Shown: positions 15,884 through 24,573, numbered from the stretch's first letter. The stretch: 39,389 nt of DNA from Lentisphaeria bacterium (GCA_900768515.1 CAAGDG010000197.1:1-39389), one strand, 5' to 3'. A program made the numbers and translations. Notes: generated by a model not told the origin, from the letters alone.

Positions 15884-17528
15884 AGAGTTCGCGGTTGATC
15901 CGTTCGCGGAGCGCGAGCAGCCACTGGGCCGAACGCGGGTAGCGGTGGAAGGTGATGGGGCGGTCGAGACCGTCGTGAATGAATTTTCCGGTTGCTTCCG
16001 CTCCGATCTTCTCTTTGAGCATCTGGATTGCCCGCAGATCCTGCATCGCCTCCCGGAACACTTCGAAGCGGATGGAGTCGACCGGCCGCCCGTCTTTTCC
16101 CGGGTAGACCAGAAAGGAGCCGCCGCCGCAGTAGGTCCGGTCTGCGTCGGTATCCTGCCAGGGGTTGAGCGTCTGGTCGATGCTGAAGCGGGAGTACCAG
16201 AAGTTGTATCCCCAGTTGAGCAGACCATCGATGCCGGCCAGTCCGAGCAGCGTCCCGAGGATGCGGAACCGGGCCGACGGCATTCCGAACTGCCGGTTCG
16301 GCAGGCCGTCCTGATAGTTTCCGCAGTAGTAGATCCACCGTTCCGGAAGTTTGAATTCCCGGAAGGCGTCGATCTCCGTGATGCAGGGAATCGGGCAGTC
16401 GCAGACGCCGGAGCGGACGAATTCCGGCGAAGAGAGTGCGTCGATGATCGGAAAATCCGGCAGCAGGCCGCGGAGCAGTTCCATTCCGCGGCGGTAATCC
16501 CCGAGCTGTCCGGGGGCCGGTTCGTCGGAGACGTGAAAATAGCACTGACGTTTCACGCCGAACTGTTCCAGCCGTGCGGCAAGTTCCGGAAGCAGAGCGG
16601 TGAGGAACTTCCGGTATTCCGGGGAATCGGCGGCGACGTGCCAGCCGAACCGTTTCTCCTCGCCGTCCGGGGTTTCCACCACGATCTTCGGGGTGAAGGC
16701 GGCTCCCCACTGGGTGAAGGCGTGGGAGAATTCGAACCACCGGAAACCGCACGACTGCGCCAGTCGAATCCACTGTTCCAGACGGGAGAAATCGAATTGG
16801 TACTTCCCCTTTTCCACGCGGACGCGGAGCAGCTGGACGGTGGGGCGTTCGGTGCCCGGCAGGGTGTCGAGCGGGGCGCTCCAGAGCGGCGTGTAGAGCA
16901 TGTTGCCGCCGTGTCCGGCGAGGTTGCGCATGTAGTTTTCGAGGAGCGTCCAGTGGCGTTTGCTCCAACACTTTGCGCCGTAGTAGGTCTGGATGCAGTC
17001 GGCATGGAACCAGATGGTGTTCTTCAACCGCTGGGGTGCGAGCACGGCCGGGAGGATTTCCACGGTGAACCGGAGCCGGAACTCCCGGCGCGGCGGCGGG
17101 GGCCATGGCGATGGCGAATGGGAGCAGAAAAGGGTGATTTCCAGTTCATACTCCCCGGGTTCCGCCTCCGGGGGAATCGCCGCCGTCACCCAGAAGGCGT
17201 TCCACTTGCCGCGGACGGCCACCAGCGTGTCGCCGGGGAGCAGCGGATCGGGAAAAAGTCCGGGTTCACTGGTGATGATGTAGGGGTCGTCCGGCATGGC
17301 GGGGAGCAGGCTCGGCGCGAGTCCGACCTGCCGGACGGAAAGTTCCGGACCGCCGTCGCGGGAGCGTATTTGGCACTGTACTTTACAGCGCTCCTCGCTC
17401 CGGCAGGCGATCTGGAAGGCGCCGGTTTCGCCGCGGAGCAGGGCGATTCGGTCGATGGAACCGGCGTCGAGCCGGTCGGAACAGAACACTTTCTCCAGTG
17501 AGGAGATGACACGGGTCTGCAGAAACAT
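15876..17528 (-). CDS. GH123/DUF4091-like glycoside hydrolase
   Basis: A 550-residue protein, no signal peptide, starting at ATG 17528 with AAAGGA about six bases upstream. An N-terminal beta-sandwich (about 1-160) precedes a TIM-barrel region. FHVSDEP at residues 332-337 (Asp335-Glu336) matches the adjacent acidic pair that GH123 N-acetyl-beta-galactosaminidases use in substrate-assisted catalysis. The C-terminal part (IDGLLNWGYNFWYSRF, then GGGSFLVYPGKDGRPVDSIRFEVFREAMQDLRAIQML) is the DUF4091 domain that often ends such proteins. It lies 60 bp after the secreted clan-A hydrolase, on the same strand, so it is probably the last gene of the nagB-like operon. An activity on N-acetylhexosamine glycosides is plausible, not proven. 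Confidence 0.82.
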   Translation of the reverse strand: MFLQTRVISSLEKVFCSDRLDAGSIDRIALLRGETGAFQIACRSEERCKVQCQIRSRDGGPELSVRQVGLAPSLLPAMPDDPYIITSEPGLFPDPLLPGDTLVAVRGKWNAFWVTAAIPPEAEPGEYELEITLFCSHSPSPWPPPPRREFRLRFTVEILPAVLAPQRLKNTIWFHADCIQTYYGAKCWSKRHWTLLENYMRNLAGHGGNMLYTPLWSAPLDTLPGTERPTVQLLRVRVEKGKYQFDFSRLEQWIRLAQSCGFRWFEFSHAFTQWGAAFTPKIVVETPDGEEKRFGWHVAADSPEYRKFLTALLPELAARLEQFGVKRQCYFHVSDEPAPGQLGDYRRGMELLRGLLPDFPIIDALSSPEFVRSGVCDCPIPCITEIDAFREFKLPERWIYYCGNYQDGLPNRQFGMPSARFRILGTLLGLAGIDGLLNWGYNFWYSRFSIDQTLNPWQDTDADRTYCGGGSFLVYPGKDGRPVDSIRFEVFREAMQDLRAIQMLKEKIGAEATGKFIHDGLDRPITFHRYPRSAQWLLALRERINRELCR

Positions 17529-17588
17529 GGCAATCCTTTGATTGATAGTTAATTGGATATGACATTTGAGATGTGTTCCGGCGGTACG

Positions 17589-20500
17589 CTACTGCCGGAG
17601 AAGTTCATAGGCGAAAACGGAACCTTTTGCAGTGAAAACCTTGACCGGGAAGGCGATTCCGGCGGCGTTCCGGGCGACTGGAAGTTCCTCCAGTCGCTCG
17701 CCCGCGGTGTTTACCGTGAAGAGTTTGTATTCCGTGCCGGGCGGGGTCGCAAGCTCGATTTCCGCTTCGCCGCGCGCGGCGAGGAAGGGCAGTTCTCCCC
17801 AGGTCTCCAGCCGGGTTGCCTTTGCATTGCTGAACTTCATCTTGTTGGCCAGAGAATTGGTCAGGTGCAGGAGCAGCAGCCGGCCGGATTCGGTCAGCGG
17901 TTTGCCGTCGACCGACATCACCGCGAAAACACCGCGGCCGATCTGATTATTCACGGAGAGGAAGTTTCCCTTGTCGCGATTCTTTTCCGGCAGGATCAAC
18001 ACTTCGCAGCTCGGGGTGACCGCTTTGAAGCTTTCCCGCTGCCGGTTCAGTGAAATCTGCCCGGTCGAGGAGTGGAACTCCCCTTTTTCGAGATCGAACC
18101 ATTCCGGCTTGAGCACCCCCGCCGCGGCCATTTTCGGCAGAAGGTCGGTATCGTCGACGGTGGCCCGGAATGCCGGGAGCTTCCCCGTCGACTCTGGAAA
18201 ATTGACGCCGATATCGAGCAACGCGCAGGTATCCGCCGGGAGTTTTTCCAGATTTCCCTCCGGCAGGATTACCGTTCCGACCCGGGCGATCAGCCCCAGC
18301 CGGGAGATTTCATTGGAGTAGCGGCCGCTGAAAATCATCCCCCTGCCTCCGGTCAGCACCGCGGCGAAAGCCTGTCGGGCGGGTTCCAGCTCCCGGTCGA
18401 GGAAGAGGCGGACCCCGATCCGCTGCGCCAGGGATTTCACGACGTCGGTCGAGGTGTCGAAATGGCTTTCCGTGATGTGGTCGTAGATCACCTTCTCCCG
18501 GCTGTGCGAGTAGGCGAATTGAAACAGGGCGCTCCAATCCTGGAGGGCGGCGTAGGCGCTGGTCAGCACCGCGCCTTCAGCCCGGAAAAAGTTCGGTTTC
18601 GCGTAGTCGAATTCCGTAATGGTCATCGGGCGGTCGAGCAGCCGGGTCGGAAAGATCCGGGCGGGCATCTGCGCTTCTCTGGAAATCGCCGATACATTGC
18701 CCGCCTCCGACGGAAGCTGCCATGCCGTCTCCGGGAAGGAGGGGTGGTCCCAGTAAAAGTGGTTGTCTACGAAGTCATACTGGTCGCGCATCACCGAGAG
18801 CAGCGGTTCCGCCGACATGTTCTGGTCGGTCAAAACCGTCTTCACGCCGAGGCCGCGGACGAAATCCTTCATTTCGGCGAAGGCTTTGTCGTAGGTTTCG
18901 GTCAGAAATGCTGCGAACTGCTGGCTGCGGGAGCCGTCGACGTGGTTGTCCTTTTTCCACTCTTCAAATTTCCGCTGATAGATCCGGATGCTTTCCGGCG
19001 TCGAATACCAGCAGTTGGCGATGTTGTCTTCATTCATCAGAGACAACGAGATCAGAGCCGGATCATCCTTGGGAGCCACGCCGGTGTAGGGGTTGACGTG
19101 AGTCAGCCAGTTTTTTGCGAAGTTCTTCCAGTTCTCCATGGCGGAAGGCAGTACGAAAACCAGCGCGATATACGCCTTGCCGCTCAGAATCCGATCCGGA
19201 AATTCCGGAATTTCCCCTTTGCCGGTTCTGCGCGAGACATAGAGGTCTGTCGTGTAATAGATGCCCCGTTCCCGGAGGCAGGCGATCAGGTAGTCGAGCT
19301 GATCCACATACTCAGGATCCAGCTCGGAACTCCGATCGGTCTCGTTGCGCCGCAGTCCGAGCCGGTTGTCGTGGTGGTGGAAGCGCACGGCGTTGTATCC
19401 GAGCGCGGCCAGCCGGTCGGCCAGCCGTTCCGTCCACTCCTTGCTGTTGAGGTACTGGGCGAAACCGCAGAGATTGGTGCCGTAGAAGCGCACCGGAACC
19501 TCGGGGCGGTCACGGAAGACCATTTTCCCGTTCCGGATGATCACCGGACCATATTTCCCGGCCGGCGCGTCGAGCCGGTTCGAAAAGTCCAGTACGGACC
19601 CCTTGCGGAAATCCTTGTGATATTCGATCGGCTGCCACTCTTTTCCGGCCAGAATGTAGATCGGGGTGTTCTGCTTTCGGGGAACCTGTTCCGGACTGAC
19701 GGACGCGGCCACGATGCCCCAGACGGAGCGGCGGTTGGAGTGGAAGCTGATCGCCTGAATCGGCTTGTTTTCGATCGGGTAGGCGGAACGGTAGAGGCCG
19801 ACGAAGGCGCTTTTGTTCTCTCCGAGCCAGACGACCTCCCCATTCCGGCGCCGGGTCGGTCCCCACCAGTTTCCGACGTCGGCGCCGCCGGTTACGGGGA
19901 TCCGGCTTGAACTTCCGTCCTCATAGGAGATGGAGATCCAGCCGATCTCCTGATTGTTGACCGGCCAGGCCAGCGCGTGCAGCAGATAGAGGAAGTTCCC
20001 CCGGACCGGACGGTTCTGCGGCGCTTCTGCTTCAACAGGGAAATAGCCGCGGTTGGGGCCGGCCAGGACGATGCAGGATTTTCCGCCGTTTTTCGCCGGG
20101 TCGATGATTTGAAAATCGATTCCGTTCCAGCGTTGTCTTCCGATCGGAATCATCCGCAGGTCATTTTCCGCACCCTGATCGGTCCAGCCGCCCTTCTGGT
20201 CGCCGTCCTCCTCGTCGATGAAACCGGTGGTCACCGCGGCGGAGAGATCGAGCGGCGTGCTCTGGTAGGGGTCGACGGCAATGGAGACGTCGAGTGAACT
20301 GCGGTCGATTTTCCCGCGTGCCGGTGTGAACAGCAGCCGGAGTGAATAGGTGTCGCCGCCGAAAGCCCGGCCGTCCTGCAGGACAATTTCAAAGTTGCCG
20401 CGGAACGTGACTCTGCTGTTCAAGGTCGGAATCTGCATTTCGGAGACTTTTCCACTGAATATGGCATGTCCCTTCTTTTTGTCGTATGTCAATGGCAGCG

Positions 20501-20924
20501 TCAGCTTTTTTCCGTTGATCAGAAGTGTTCTTCCGCAGTAATCCTCCACCGGCATTGAGGCGCACCAGCCGAGTTCCGCCAGTTCGGCCGGGTCGGCGAA
20601 ACGGATTTCCGCATGGAAGTTCCAGCGGGTTTCCGACTCCTGTTTGAGCGTCTCCTGGAGGGTCGCCTTCGGCAGTTGCGGAATCTGGAAAGTTCCGGAC
20701 AGCTTGTAAGCGTCCGTTTTCCCTTCCGTGCTTTCCACCTTGAAATATTTGGATTCCTGGGAGGAGGAGGCCCAGGAGACCGGTTTGAAGGTTCTGACGG
20801 AAAAGGTCAATCCTTCGATGTTCAGAGAGCCGCGAACCGTGGTTTCGATGGCGGGCGGGAGTGTTTCCGCTGCGGCGAGCCATCCGGCGGAGAACAGGAT
20901 CAGGAGATTTTGAATCAGTCGCAT
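17589..20924 (-). CDS. Secreted large glycoside hydrolase of clan GH-A
   Basis: A 1111-residue secreted protein: MRLIQNLLILFSAGWLAAAE is a signal peptide with a probable cut after AAA. Residues ~20-470 are beta-rich. A TIM barrel starts near 480 with FYGTNLCGFAQYL, then LAALGYNAVRFHHHDNRLG. ISLSLMNEDN carries a likely acid/base Glu632 and MTITEFDYAK a likely nucleophile Glu771, the spacing expected in clan GH-A (GH5-like cellulases, mannanases and relatives). The C-terminal ~250 residues are beta-rich. The ribosome site is weak (GGAAAG about ten bases upstream). It follows the pseudopilin gene by 42 bp and precedes the GH123-like gene by 60 bp. Acts in the periplasm or outside; the glycan is unknown. 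Confidence 0.8.
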   Translation of the reverse strand: MRLIQNLLILFSAGWLAAAETLPPAIETTVRGSLNIEGLTFSVRTFKPVSWASSSQESKYFKVESTEGKTDAYKLSGTFQIPQLPKATLQETLKQESETRWNFHAEIRFADPAELAELGWCASMPVEDYCGRTLLINGKKLTLPLTYDKKKGHAIFSGKVSEMQIPTLNSRVTFRGNFEIVLQDGRAFGGDTYSLRLLFTPARGKIDRSSLDVSIAVDPYQSTPLDLSAAVTTGFIDEEDGDQKGGWTDQGAENDLRMIPIGRQRWNGIDFQIIDPAKNGGKSCIVLAGPNRGYFPVEAEAPQNRPVRGNFLYLLHALAWPVNNQEIGWISISYEDGSSSRIPVTGGADVGNWWGPTRRRNGEVVWLGENKSAFVGLYRSAYPIENKPIQAISFHSNRRSVWGIVAASVSPEQVPRKQNTPIYILAGKEWQPIEYHKDFRKGSVLDFSNRLDAPAGKYGPVIIRNGKMVFRDRPEVPVRFYGTNLCGFAQYLNSKEWTERLADRLAALGYNAVRFHHHDNRLGLRRNETDRSSELDPEYVDQLDYLIACLRERGIYYTTDLYVSRRTGKGEIPEFPDRILSGKAYIALVFVLPSAMENWKNFAKNWLTHVNPYTGVAPKDDPALISLSLMNEDNIANCWYSTPESIRIYQRKFEEWKKDNHVDGSRSQQFAAFLTETYDKAFAEMKDFVRGLGVKTVLTDQNMSAEPLLSVMRDQYDFVDNHFYWDHPSFPETAWQLPSEAGNVSAISREAQMPARIFPTRLLDRPMTITEFDYAKPNFFRAEGAVLTSAYAALQDWSALFQFAYSHSREKVIYDHITESHFDTSTDVVKSLAQRIGVRLFLDRELEPARQAFAAVLTGGRGMIFSGRYSNEISRLGLIARVGTVILPEGNLEKLPADTCALLDIGVNFPESTGKLPAFRATVDDTDLLPKMAAAGVLKPEWFDLEKGEFHSSTGQISLNRQRESFKAVTPSCEVLILPEKNRDKGNFLSVNNQIGRGVFAVMSVDGKPLTESGRLLLLHLTNSLANKMKFSNAKATRLETWGELPFLAARGEAEIELATPPGTEYKLFTVNTAGERLEELPVARNAAGIAFPVKVFTAKGSVFAYELLRQ

Positions 20925-20966
20925 ATCTATTCGCTTTCCATATGAAACAATTTATTTGAGAAGAGA

Positions 20967-21701
20967 TTATTCTCCATCAAAGATGTATTCGTCGGTGAAT
21001 TTTTCCTTCAGGGTGCCGACGCTTGCCATGGCGGCGTGCCCATCCCCCCACGAGGTGACGATGTTTTTGCCGCCGTGAGGGGCCACAAGGCTTCCCGCCC
21101 AGGTTGTTTTCTGATACCAGATCGTCGCGTACATTTCGTTTGTCCCGTTTTTCCGGGTGTCGCCCAGGAGCAGGAAATCTGACGGTGACGGGAGCCGGTG
21201 GAACCGGATGGCGTTGTGCGTGCTCGGAGATCCGGAACGGTAACCGGCAGGATGACTGTTGTCGTTTTTGACCTTTCCGTCGATCATCTGGCGGGCGCTG
21301 TAGTTGATTCCGAAGACGTTGAGCAACCCCTCCTTCGAAGTGATGGAGCAGACCTTCTGGGAGTAGGTTTTGTCGGTCTCGTCCTTGGTTTTGTCGACGG
21401 CGGCGTCGGGGCAGCGGTAGCTTGCAAAACCGTTTTCCGGGACGAATCCTGCGGCGTAGAGGCAGTCGATCCAGCCGGGTCTGTTGTCGCACCAGGCCAG
21501 CAGCTTGCCGTCGAAATTGTCCGTGTAGAGCAGAATGTAGGTTGTGGACTGTTTGATGTTGTTGAGGCAGGCGGCCCCCCGCGCTCTGGCGCGTGCCTGA
21601 TTCAGAGCGGGCAGCAGCATCGCCGCCAGGATTGCGATGATCGCAATCACGACCAGAAGCTCAATCAGCGTAAACCGGCAGAGAGAACGTCTTTCTTCCA
21701 T
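20967..21701 (-). CDS. Type II secretion-like pseudopilin (prepilin N-terminal domain protein)
   Basis: A 244-residue protein. The start at 21701 is chosen because AAAAGGAG ends six bases before it (the ATG at 21707 touches the ribosome site directly). The N-terminus reads MEERRSLCRFTLIELLVV followed by a hydrophobic helix: a prepilin peptidase site with Phe10 as +1 and Glu14 as +5, but Arg9 in place of the usual Gly at -1. The helix IAIIAILAAMLLPALNQARA is typical of Lentisphaerota and Planctomycetota pseudopilin-like proteins. Near the C-terminus HGGKNIVTSWGDGHA resembles the H-X9-DG motif of such proteins, here with ten residues between His and DG. It lies inside a sugar-catabolic operon, so it may be a surface-exposed glycan-handling factor rather than a pilus subunit; this is inference. 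Confidence 0.88.
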   Translation of the reverse strand: MEERRSLCRFTLIELLVVIAIIAILAAMLLPALNQARARARGAACLNNIKQSTTYILLYTDNFDGKLLAWCDNRPGWIDCLYAAGFVPENGFASYRCPDAAVDKTKDETDKTYSQKVCSITSKEGLLNVFGINYSARQMIDGKVKNDNSHPAGYRSGSPSTHNAIRFHRLPSPSDFLLLGDTRKNGTNEMYATIWYQKTTWAGSLVAPHGGKNIVTSWGDGHAAMASVGTLKEKFTDEYIFDGE

Positions 21702-21833
21702 ATTCATCTCCTTTTCTGGAATCTCCATCTTTGTCGGCATGTTCTCGTTGCTCGGGGCGACGGGTCGACCATGGCTGAAATCCGGGATCGGGCGCCCCCC
21801 GCAGAAACCATAATGCTCATCTCCTTTCCGCTT

Positions 21834-22667
21834 CTAAATGGCGGTACTTTTTTCCGCAATGGATTTCGCGTTTTCGTAGAAGAACTTGTCTGCTTCCTCC
21901 GGGGCGCCCCAGCGGTAGTGCAGCTCCCCAACGAATTCGAACCAGCGGCGCCAGAATTCATGCAGGCGGACCGAGCGGGCGCACTGCTCTTCCGAACCGT
22001 AAAACGTGTCGGTGGCGAACCGCAGCTTGTGATTGAAGAAGCGCTTGGTGCCGTCGTGGCAGCGGCGGTCGAAAAATTCCGGAAGCTGGCTGAAGCTCCG
22101 CAGGCAGCCGCTGACGTCGTGGGTGATGTTCCGGTAATAGTAGAGGTTTTGCGCGGTCTCCTCCAGGTACGGCCAGCCGAGATGGCCGCCGAGGATGGTC
22201 AGTTCCGGGAACGCCTCCGCGATTCCGGCGAGGTGGGATGGACGCATGTTCTCCGAACCGAACCCGTGTCCGCCCTGTTCCGGGAACCCGGCCCCCCGGC
22301 CGACCAGGCCGGTGTGGAAGAGAATCGGCATTCCAAGTTCGGCGGCGCGCGCGTAACAGGGATAGTAGGCCTCGCTGTTCCAGGGAAGGGCGGGTTTGTA
22401 TGGTTTCAGCCCGAAGAAACCGAGTTCCTTGAGCCGGTCGACCTCCGACGGGTCCTGCGGGAGGTCGAGGTACCCGAAAAGGCGGATCTGTTCCGGAAAC
22501 TCCTTCGCGGTCCGGAGCAGTTCCTCGCGGGAGGCGAAACGGACATCCGGAAAGATCTGCTCCGGCAGTTCCGCCAGCCAGATCTCCTCGTAGACGCCCG
22601 ATTCCACAAACCGGGCGAATCCGGTGGCGTCATGCAGCAGGTGGGCGTGAGAGTCGATGCTTTTCAT
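21834..22667 (-). CDS. Amidohydrolase family (TIM-barrel metal hydrolase)
   Basis: From ATG 22667 this is a 277-residue protein. A GTG at 22679 that overlaps the stop of the preceding gene (GTGA) is an alternative start; neither has a ribosome site, so translation is probably coupled. Metal-site residues of the amidohydrolase-2 group are visible: IDSHAH (His7, His9), ILFHTG (His118), LGGHLGWPY (His162) and FATDTFYG (Asp220). Such enzymes hydrolyse or decarboxylate small ring or lactone substrates; no specific substrate can be named. It sits between the NagB-like gene and the pseudopilin, suggesting a step in the same sugar pathway, possibly lactone or amide hydrolysis. Confidence 0.83.
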   Translation of the reverse strand: MKSIDSHAHLLHDATGFARFVESGVYEEIWLAELPEQIFPDVRFASREELLRTAKEFPEQIRLFGYLDLPQDPSEVDRLKELGFFGLKPYKPALPWNSEAYYPCYARAAELGMPILFHTGLVGRGAGFPEQGGHGFGSENMRPSHLAGIAEAFPELTILGGHLGWPYLEETAQNLYYYRNITHDVSGCLRSFSQLPEFFDRRCHDGTKRFFNHKLRFATDTFYGSEEQCARSVRLHEFWRRWFEFVGELHYRWGAPEEADKFFYENAKSIAEKSTAI

Positions 22668-22675
22668 GAGGTGTT

Positions 22676-23527
22676 TCACAGGTTGAATTTCGGCGCGGCG
22701 GCAGTCCCGGCGTCGGTTACGATCAGACAGTTGGGATGGTTCCGGAAATGAGTGACCGGATAATCATCGCCGGGAACTCCGAGGGCGGCGATCCGGATTA
22801 CGGTGTTCGCCCAGTTCAACACCGGCGATTCGTTCCGGGTCATCAGGAGTGCGCGCCGGGCGCCGAGGCACTGGCGCATTCCGAGAGTGATCGCGCGGTG
22901 CGGGAAGTTTTCGAGGTTTCCACCGACGCCGGGATGGCGGGTCGCGTCGATGGTCCGGGTGAAATCGTTGATGGTGAGGATGCGGGGATCGGTTTCGGCC
23001 ACTCCCGGTTCCGGTTCGTTGAAGGCGACGTGCCCGTGGATACCGATGCCGCCGTAGCAGACCTCGATTCCGCCGGCCGCTTCGATCATCGCCGGAAGCT
23101 GCTTGAGGTTTTCCGGCGAGGGGAAGATGATCTGTTCTTCCGGCATTTTCAGTTCCGGGCGGAGCCGGTCGAAGAAGAGCGGCCCGATCTGTCCGCGGAA
23201 GCTCAGCGGATGCTCTCTGGGAATCAGGCGGTCCTGGTCGTCGCAATACTCATCCATGAAGAAGAAGCGCACGTTGCGCAGGCTCAGATGTTCGGCATTG
23301 ATTTTTTCGGCCATGATCCGGTAGGGCTGGGTCGGTCCGACCGGCATGATGAAGGAGACGATCCGGTCTCCGGCGGCCGCCCGGCGGAACTCCGCGACCA
23401 TTTCTTCGGCGAGGAATTCGTAGAGTTCCTCCAGGTTGCGGGTGATTTTCAGCTGGCCTCCGGCCTCCTGTTCCAGTTTCTCCGCCGGGATGGCCAGGAG
23501 TCTGCGTACTTCTTCACTGCGTTTCAT
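22676..23527 (-). CDS. NagB-like glucosamine-6-phosphate deaminase/isomerase family protein
   Basis: A 283-residue cytoplasmic protein of the NagB/6-phosphogluconolactonase fold. ATG 23527 has AAGGAA about eight bases upstream. Recognisable NagB blocks: FFMDEY (89-94, Asp92 equals catalytic Asp72 of E. coli NagB), HPLSFR, GGIGIHGHVAFNEP (159-172) and ATRHPGVGG. Two positions differ from the classic enzyme: E. coli Asp141 in GGVGNDGH is His164 here, and Lys208 in the PKYALT segment is His210 (PHRAIT). The phosphate loop is MPVGPTQPY rather than PTGGTP. His166 and Glu171 are kept. A related but altered reaction or substrate is likely. First gene of an operon divergent from an AraC regulator. 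Confidence 0.82.
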   Translation of the reverse strand: MKRSEEVRRLLAIPAEKLEQEAGGQLKITRNLEELYEFLAEEMVAEFRRAAAGDRIVSFIMPVGPTQPYRIMAEKINAEHLSLRNVRFFFMDEYCDDQDRLIPREHPLSFRGQIGPLFFDRLRPELKMPEEQIIFPSPENLKQLPAMIEAAGGIEVCYGGIGIHGHVAFNEPEPGVAETDPRILTINDFTRTIDATRHPGVGGNLENFPHRAITLGMRQCLGARRALLMTRNESPVLNWANTVIRIAALGVPGDDYPVTHFRNHPNCLIVTDAGTAAAPKFNL

Positions 23528-23605
23528 CGTCTTGTTCCTTGACTTTGAGTTGGTTCCTGTTACTTTATATTATGATGTGAAGATCTTTTATCTGCAATGC
23601 AAGAA

Positions 23606-23631
23606 TTGATGTAATAATATCACTTTTGATG
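23606..23631. promoter_or_regulatory. Possible AraC-type direct-repeat operator
   Basis: TTGATG at 23606-23611 and again at 23626-23631, 20 bp apart, in the 118-bp region between the NagB-like operon and its divergent AraC regulator. The region is AT-rich and contains a likely minus-strand -10 (TATAAT-like, around 23567-23575) without a good -35, as expected for an activator-dependent promoter. Confidence 0.35.
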
Positions 23632-23645
23632 CATGAGGTTGAAAA

Positions 23646-24470
23646 ATGCGAAAGATCGTGGTCCGGCCGAACGCCCGGATCCTTCCGGCGCTGGCATTGC
23701 CGTTTCATGTCCGTTCGGTCGGTTACAACGAGGCGTACTGCGGCTGGGAGGAGTTCGCATCGGGGGAGTGTAAGAATTTCGTTCAGCTCTTCTGGACGGT
23801 GGACGGCATCGGCGAGGCGGTGACTCCGGAGGGGAGGTTTCAGGTGGGGCCCGGCGAGGTGTTCTTCCGGCTTCCTCTGGAGGACCACGAGCACCGTTCG
23901 ATCGATCCGGCTCACCAGTGGCGTTATTACTGGTTCACCTTCGACGGACCGGGCGCGGTGGATTTTCTGTTCAGCTATGGGTATCCGGTCCGGGGGTTTT
24001 ACGCGGGAGAGTGTCCGATCCGCCTGTTTCTGGAAATAGAGACATTGCTCAAGGAGCGGAGTCATTACGCGCAGCGGCATGCCGTTTCGGTTGCGGCGGA
24101 AATTCTCGCGCTCGCCGGAGGAACTCTGGAAGATGTCGGTGAGCGCGATCTGGTCAAGCGGTTCATTGAACTGGTGCATGAAAAATTCCGGGATTCCGAC
24201 GTGACGGTGGCGTCGCTGGCCGCTGCCCTCTCGATTCATCGAACCACGCTGGACCGGAACTTCCGGAAGGCGATGTCTCTGAACCCCGGAGAGTATCTCT
24301 CACAGGTGCGGCTGCAGCACGCACTCTCCCTGCTCCGGGAGACGGAACTGCCGATCAAAGAGGTCGCGTATGAATCCGGAATCGCCGGTTCCGGCTACTT
24401 CTGCCGGATGGTCCGGCGGGAGACCGGAATGTCGCCCGGCGAATATCGCAGACTGGCCGGGGTGAGCTGA
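23646..24470 (+). CDS. AraC family transcriptional regulator
   Basis: A 274-residue regulator: cupin-like sensor (about residues 35-110, with FQVGPGEVFFRLPLEDHEH and HQWRYYWFTFDG) and a C-terminal AraC double helix-turn-helix (about 168-270, with LSIHRTTLDRNFRKAM and GSGYFCRMVRRETGMSPGEYR). ATG 23646 has TGAGGT about seven bases upstream. It is divergent from the NagB-like operon, the layout of a local pathway regulator, and probably activates it. The next gene to the right is convergent and is separated by the terminator of the GH2-like gene. Confidence 0.93.
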   Translation: MRKIVVRPNARILPALALPFHVRSVGYNEAYCGWEEFASGECKNFVQLFWTVDGIGEAVTPEGRFQVGPGEVFFRLPLEDHEHRSIDPAHQWRYYWFTFDGPGAVDFLFSYGYPVRGFYAGECPIRLFLEIETLLKERSHYAQRHAVSVAAEILALAGGTLEDVGERDLVKRFIELVHEKFRDSDVTVASLAAALSIHRTTLDRNFRKAMSLNPGEYLSQVRLQHALSLLRETELPIKEVAYESGIAGSGYFCRMVRRETGMSPGEYRRLAGVS

Positions 24471-24499
24471 ACAGGAGAAGAGAGGACTCGTCGGTGGAC

Positions 24500-24529
24500 A
24501 AAAAAACGCGGGAGAACCTTCTCCCGCGT
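24500..24529 (-). terminator. Intrinsic terminator after the GH2-like gene
   Basis: A perfect 10-bp stem (ACGCGGGAGA at 24506-24515 with TCTCCCGCGT at 24520-24529, loop ACCT) followed on the minus strand by seven T residues (plus-strand A run 24500-24506). It lies 45 nt beyond the stop of the minus-strand gene ending at 24574. The plus strand has no T-run, so it is directional. Confidence 0.88.
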
Positions 24530-24573
24530 CTGATTGTCGCCGTTCCTCCCTGCTGCGGGAGGAATGGTCCCGG

